Of a stretch of DNA of 64,000 nt, positions 58,600 through 64,000 are shown in pieces. Position 1 is the first letter of the stretch. Each line of letters starts with the position of its first letter. This stretch comes from Sipunculus nudus (taxonomy: Eukaryota > Annelida > Sipuncula > Golfingiida > Sipunculidae). The notes beneath the pieces are model-generated. The model had not been told where the DNA came from. It did not search any database and was given only the letters and a program-made list of their open reading frames with translations. Made by a program: the position numbers and the translations under genes. The stretch is taken from contig CM049320.1 of assembly GCA_026874595.1 (NCBI GenBank), forward strand, positions 3,291,464 to 3,355,463, read 5' to 3'.

Positions 58600-60060
58600 T
58601 CTACATATCTGGTTTGATATGTATGTTACTAAGGTATATACAGGTAAAAACAGGTAAATCTGTACTAACTGTATTTCCACTCACTGGTATATCACCAAAA
58701 TGACCCCTTTCATCCTGTTCAGGTAACCCATTAACCATTTGATAAAAACAGGGAAATGTAAGGATTTTTTTTCACTCTAAGGTAATTATTAATTAAAGGT
58801 AAGAAAAAGGTAAATGATTTGGTTTAATACTGGAAAGGGAACCACCAACGAACCAGAATGTGCAAGTAAAATTGGATTTTTCTGTGGAAATCAAATATTT
58901 TTCACCTGAAAAGCTTGCTGACCCAAAGAGCACATTCTATGATTATTAACATATAACACATATGTTTACCTGAACAGGTAAGTAAAGGTAAATTATTTTT
59001 TTTTCTGAATATGTTAGCAAACACCTTGTTCATCAATATAGTTACTATAAATAAATACCTTCTCTATTTATGGACTGTATAATTCATTTTGATATAAGAA
59101 CAGGTGCTTTTAATACAGTAATTAAGTTACCTATGTGAATAGTACCTTTGTTCTTCAACTGATCTAATTACCTGTGGCAGTGACAAAATCATGCTGAAAA
59201 GTGGCTGAGAAGAATATGGATAAACAAGTGTCAACTGTGTAAAACCATTATATTTTGATTTTTCAGACATGTAAAACATAAATTGATAATTTTGGTTACG
59301 GTTACACATAAAAACATACTCACCTGTACAGGTGAGTTCAGGTAAATACAGGTAAATTATTTTTTTAATGAAGTATATATTCTATACATGTAATAAGGGA
59401 GAAAAAAAACATACAAATTAATTTTGAGTGCCAGGTGTAAAATTTATGAATTATAGGTACTAACTGCACTATTTATTGGGTTACCTGAAATGACACCTTT
59501 GATCTTAAACAGATTTAATTACCTTTGTAAGTACAGAATATACAGACAACTTTTCATTTTAAAAGTGGAGAGGAAATTTTTGAAGGAGTTAAAACAATAT
59601 GCACAAGCTATCTTTTAATTAACTGCACAGCCACGAGACTTGTGGATTTCAATTTTGCCAATTTCTACCTGTAAAAGTTTACTCACCTGCACAGGTAAGA
59701 TCAGGTAAATAAAGGTAAATTCTCATTTTTTTAATTTAAATTATATATTATACTTGTTATAAGGGACATTGCAATAAAAACTATTTACTTTTGTCCAATG
59801 TGCAAAATATATAATTTATGGGTGTGAAATGCACTAATTATCTGGTTACCTGTAATATACCTTTTTATGTCAAATTAATATATTTTTACATGTGCAGGCA
59901 AAAACAAATCGCCGACTGATTTTAAAATAAAATCTGGAAAAATGTGTCTACCCTGTTTGTTAACATTTAAAGCAATAATAAAATTGCTGTTTAGTTGGTC
60001 TGTCGCGTTTATCTGCACAGGTAAAAATCCAGGTGCGACAGGTAAACAGGTGTGCACTTG
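58600..60060. repeat. Diverged ~360-bp repeat with CAGGTAA clusters
   Basis: Clusters of ACAGGTAA/TCAGGTAAAT occur at about 58640, 58974, 59328, 59692 and 60018 (334-364 bp apart). Each of the middle three is followed by AATTATTTTTTT-like sequence. GGTTACCTG(A/T)AAT sits in the middle of at least two units. Between clusters identity is low, so the array is old. Confidence 0.55.
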
Positions 60061-60533
60061 GTTCGATCAACGATTAGCCTAAATAAACGTTGATATATCC
60101 AAATCTTTCCCATTCGAAACAGTGGGAATGTACTAAAATTTGAAATAAAAAATCAAAACAAATATGTCTTACACTTGTGAAAACTCTTATTTTCTTAATT
60201 GAGGGTATCCATGCAATTTCTTTTAAAGTACCCGCCCCTCCGCGGCTGACGGTGATTGAGCGATAATGAGTGAATTTAGCAATATGTAGCACACAAGGTA
60301 CATTAACGAGGCGGTTTTGCAGACTTTAGTCGCAGAATTATCCTATCTAGTCAATATAACGGAAAAATAAAAATAAATAAATCATTTACTGGACAATTAA
60401 GATGCAAGACGACACGTCTGTTTGGGTTTTTTTCCTGAACGGTCCAATTTTACCGCGTCATCCCTCAGCCAGCGGTGACGCACTGACGCTGTAAACTTTT
60501 CTCACCCAATCGTATCTACTTTTACATCAGCAA

Positions 60534-60621
60534 GGTTCACGTGACTGGGTCTGGCGTGTTTATTATGTAAAGTCTTTTAAATGGACATGGTTCACGTGAC
60601 TGAGTCTGGCGTGTTTATTAT
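60534..60621. repeat. 33-bp direct repeat containing CACGTG
   Basis: GGTTCACGTGACTGGGTCTG followed by GCGTGTTTATTAT occurs at 60534 and 60589, with one mismatch. Each copy has an E-box-type CACGTG. Confidence 0.8.
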
Positions 60622-60675
60622 AAGAAGCATCATGAGATGCTGTGCCGACTGGCGGTTGAATTATTCTTTTTGTGT

Positions 60676-60695
60676 GTGTGGGGGGGGGGGGGGGG
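60676..60695. repeat. Poly-G tract
   Basis: A long G run preceded by GTGTGTGTG. Confidence 0.9.
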
Positions 60696-60699
60696 AGTT

Positions 60700-63600
60700 A
60701 CCTGGAAACATCCTCTCACGTCATGCAATATGTATGCATTAGAATCGATTCTTTCCCGCAGGGATCAGAAACAATGAGAACACTGGTAGTACTAGTGGAA
60801 CAATAATTTATTACATATATAATAAATAGGCCTATGCACATTAATGTAAACAAATCGTTATTAACAAGAATATAAAATAACGGAAAATCAATATTTTTTA
60901 TTGTTGGAAAGGTGTTTTTAAAATGTGCTATTGGGGATAATGCACATAATACCAAAGTTTATAAACGTGGGAAAACGATACTAAACTGTGAAGTAACACC
61001 AAAGAAACATGTTTTCACAGTACATTTTAATGTATGTTATGTTATTCAAATATATAGGCCTACGCAAGTCCAACAATGCTTATCAAAATCATGCCTTGTT
61101 TCTATGATTTCATAGCAGTACATTCTGGTATCTTAGAGGAAAATTGCACGTAGGCCTACATATCTTCATGCACTTACTTATCCAGGTCTTCAATTTGCAC
61201 TTTATTTCAGTGCCATTTAAATGAAGCATAATTACGTCATATGAAATTAATATAAAATGGAAATATAATATATAATTACATTTATTCAATTCAACTTCAC
61301 TTGAAGAAAAGTAGGAAATTTATTTATTAATTTTGAGATGCACAATTCCTTGGTTAACTAGATGTATACACGAGACCTAACTTCAAATCATATAGCTAAT
61401 CTGGTAACCTCCGTATGCAACTTTGTACATTTAAGCCCTCAGAAATCATGCACTGCTGATAAAACCAGCTTCAGCAGGAAAGCATGCGGTCTCCCCAGGC
61501 TGCAAGGTGGTGATTTCACGGAGAGGCAGAGTTCAAGTTAATTATAAAACAATATGCAGCAACAATTCAATAATTCTTAAGAAGCACCTGGAATGTTCCA
61601 AAAACTTCTAATAAGTTATGATCTCTTGGGTGTTTGTTCATTTATTTATTTTGTATTCACCAGTCCCGTCAGCTGTAGAGACGCGGACCATGACCAACAC
61701 CTGGCAATTATACATGTCGTTCGGTTCCCGAACATTGTAAATGATGTCATTATCCTTTGATGATTAATGTAAAAGATGCCAATTTAAAGTAGTAATTTTC
61801 ACTCCGAATCCCCGTCTGGTTGGCCACATGTTGTGTGCTGTCTTTCCGCTAAAATCTTCTGTGTGATAGGAAAATTTCCTTGTGCTAATAAAACTATCAA
61901 TCAAACGTGAAAAAGACAAGGTCGGTGGGTAAAAATAGAAGCCGACACCCTGTTGTATTTTAGGTCTTCGAAAGGGGCAAGTTTGAGACAAAGCCATCAA
62001 ACATTTTGCAATATAGGTATATTTGTATACCTGCGTCTTTTAAATCTTATTTTACAGCAATGGAAAGGTACAATTAGATTTCAGTCTAATTTGTCCACCT
62101 GCATGGTTTCTCGATCATTTTGAATACACCATGCGCATGCATATCGAAAGTCCGCATCTTTGGTCTTAATATTTTACTTTCACTGTGTCACCGTCACTAT
62201 ATATATACGCTATAGCTTCTAATTTAAGATTGGCGAATGCATTTTATTCATTTTCTTCCATGTATCATGACTGAGACTGACTCCGCCGTATGACTTTTAA
62301 GGATTATCATGACCACGACACATTTTCCATATTTAATCACTAGGCCATGCATGCAAGCGTTGACTGCATGGGTTTTGAGAGCGATATCAATATAAAGCGG
62401 CGTTTATACCGGGTGCACGTACGGTATATGCGATATATATGCAGTCTGTGGTATACGTTATGTATTTTTTATGAATATAGGCGGCGAATGAACCCGATTT
62501 GAGAAACTTTCATGGATGAAATATAAAAAGGAGTTATAAGTTCTGGTATTAGTGATCAGATTTTATGTTTAAAAGGTACAAACATTTATAACTATTCCTT
62601 ACAACAATGAATAACCTGTTATAGGCAAACGTATTACAAAAAAAAAATTATTTACTTCAATTCATAATATAATAGGTTATATTTTTAAAATTTAGTTTGC
62701 TATGTGCCATATATATTTAAGGATGTTTTGCAGCTCCGCCCAAAATCTGTTTCACTGGCAGTGACAACTATACTGGTGCTATTTTCAATCACTAATGAAA
62801 ATTATAATACGCACATAGGCCTATATATATACACACACACAAAAGCGCGCACACATGCACGTACACATGTAGCCTATACATATACAGGAAGTACTACACA
62901 TAAAAATTTGTAAAATCTGTTCAGTATGTGTTAAAACCGTAATAATACATATTTGTTCAAGCGTATGTCACTTACTGTCTTGTTTTACATATTCAAGGAT
63001 CTGGGTGTATAGGCGTACAGTTCCACGTACGTCGTAAAATAATTACTTCAATATTTCATGGAGTATAAAGTTATCTTTATATTTTACACTGGAAAATTAA
63101 CTATATCCATATAATGTCTGGCTGTTTCTAATTTAAGACGGTATTAATTTTATTTTCAATCCAAAAAGCCTCTTAGAATGATTGACAGTTCTTGTGCACG
63201 GCCGATTGTGCCCGATTACGATTGTACATAGAATGTTTGGCACAGAAATGATCACTAGTAAACAATCAGACATCACATATATATACGACATGATATATGA
63301 CAGTATCTTCGATTTTTAGTTAAGAAAATATGTTAATATTTAAAATAAATACTCATTTTATTATATGATATCGGTTAAAAATGGTTTTCCAGTGCCAGTA
63401 CATGACACAGTAAGGAGGTCACGCAGATCACGTGCGTGGTGTCTGTCAGACGCGTCAGTCAGTCGGACGGCGATCATTGGTCACAAGTTAAACCAATAAA
63501 AATTTAATATATTTATAATATATGATAATATATGATCTTGGAAATGTTTAACGGAAGTTAAATCTGTAAACACACTGCACTTGATTTTGTCACCAGGATT

Positions 63601-63880
63601 GATTGCCAACATTTGGTAATTTACCGATTTCTGATGAATTTAGCCTAGGTATCTGATTTTACTCTCGCAGCCGACATGTTACCAGGGCCCACGTAACAAG
63701 GCCACGTGAGTGAAAGTCAATCATTTTTATATTTTTCCAACAAGTCTGCCTTTGCGCCAGTTTGGATCTTGGTCACATGTTAGAACAACACGACGTTTTT
63801 CTCTTTCATTTAAGTACAAATATGATGGATGACAATAAACATTTCACCCCCAAAACTTGCCCCAATTACGGGTATGTAAA
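60700..63880. other. No gene seen
   Basis: AT-rich, with a short (CA)n/GCGC patch near 62830-62860. The ORFs are short and uninformative. Confidence 0.4.
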
Positions 63881-63882
63881 AT

Positions 63883-63970
63883 GGGCTTTAGCGCGCCCGG
63901 GCGGGCGCCTTTGAACTCCAGGCCCGTGACAAACGCGCGCCCTGGCGGGCGTTATTGGAGTTTAAAGCCT
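63883..63970. repeat. GC-rich direct and inverted repeat at the window edge
   Basis: GCGCGCCCGGGCGGGCG (63891) recurs as GCGCGCCCTGGCGGGCG (63935). The outer parts GGCTTTA and TTTAAAGCC are inverted, as are TTGAACTCCA and TGGAGTTTAA. It is possibly a small hairpin-forming element. It is conspicuous against AT-rich surroundings. Confidence 0.5.
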
Positions 63971-64000
63971 TAATACCAATTGTAAATTATGAATGTGCTA

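Noticed and set aside
1-64000. CRISPR arrays, operons, bacterial-type promoters or ribosome binding sites
   Set aside because: None seen. Tandem repeats here lack unique spacers of constant length, and the composition and elements are animal.

Overview
This is a stretch of animal nuclear genome, most likely from a bivalve mollusc. It is AT-rich by eye, with long (TA)n tracts, many poly-G/poly-C runs and no operon-like organisation. The bivalve call is an inference. It rests on repeat families with an ACAAG..GGCCCATGGG-type 5' end, (ACGG)n tracts and AGGTGGCGCCACC-type cores, which I associate with bivalve genomes, and on a tyrosine-recombinase retroelement. I could not identify a host gene with confidence. 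Almost everything recognisable is a mobile element, a decayed piece of one, or tandem-repeat DNA.

Layout. 0-9 kb: small inverted-repeat elements (367-642, 5812-6056, 8063-8275) and four short interspersed elements built from a tandem core, an ACGG-type tract and a 3' hairpin (about 700-1617, 4060-4680, 5548-5790, 8296-8731). 9-11 kb: a 39-bp minisatellite of about 24 units, open in frame on the minus strand and followed by an exon-like segment with good splice sites. 11-13 kb: a Penelope-like reverse transcriptase remnant cut off by another interspersed element, then (TA)n tracts enclosing a tRNA-derived segment with short inverted ends. 15-18 kb: a MITE and a large AT/CT microsatellite cluster. 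18-22.6 kb: decayed L1-type LINE pieces.

23.2-27.9 kb, minus strand, is the best-defined system in the window: a nearly complete Ngaro-type (DIRS order) retrotransposon of about 4.66 kb. It carries gag with CCCH and CCHC zinc fingers, a reverse transcriptase/RNase H and a tyrosine recombinase. Its split direct repeats are in the order A1-ORFs-B1-A2-B2, and the tetranucleotide ATAA sits at both ends and at the internal B1/A2 junction. The coding part is broken by several frameshifts and one stop codon, although the repeats are still almost identical.

28-45 kb: more interspersed repeats, three minisatellites, a possible promoter with a first exon (39.17-39.39 kb) and long stretches with nothing recognisable. 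45.0-46.7 kb: a 1.7-kb foldback element with about 80-bp inverted ends. 48.7-53.1 kb: a three-level nested insertion, with a 180-bp x 10 array element inside a second element inside a third. 53.8-57.1 kb: further elements and a remnant resembling DUF6729 proteins. 58.6-60.1 kb: a diverged roughly 360-bp repeat rich in CAGGTAA motifs. The last 4 kb are featureless except for a GC-rich repeat at the edge.

The elements do not form one pathway. The window is best read as a transposon graveyard in which successive insertions can be dated relative to each other.
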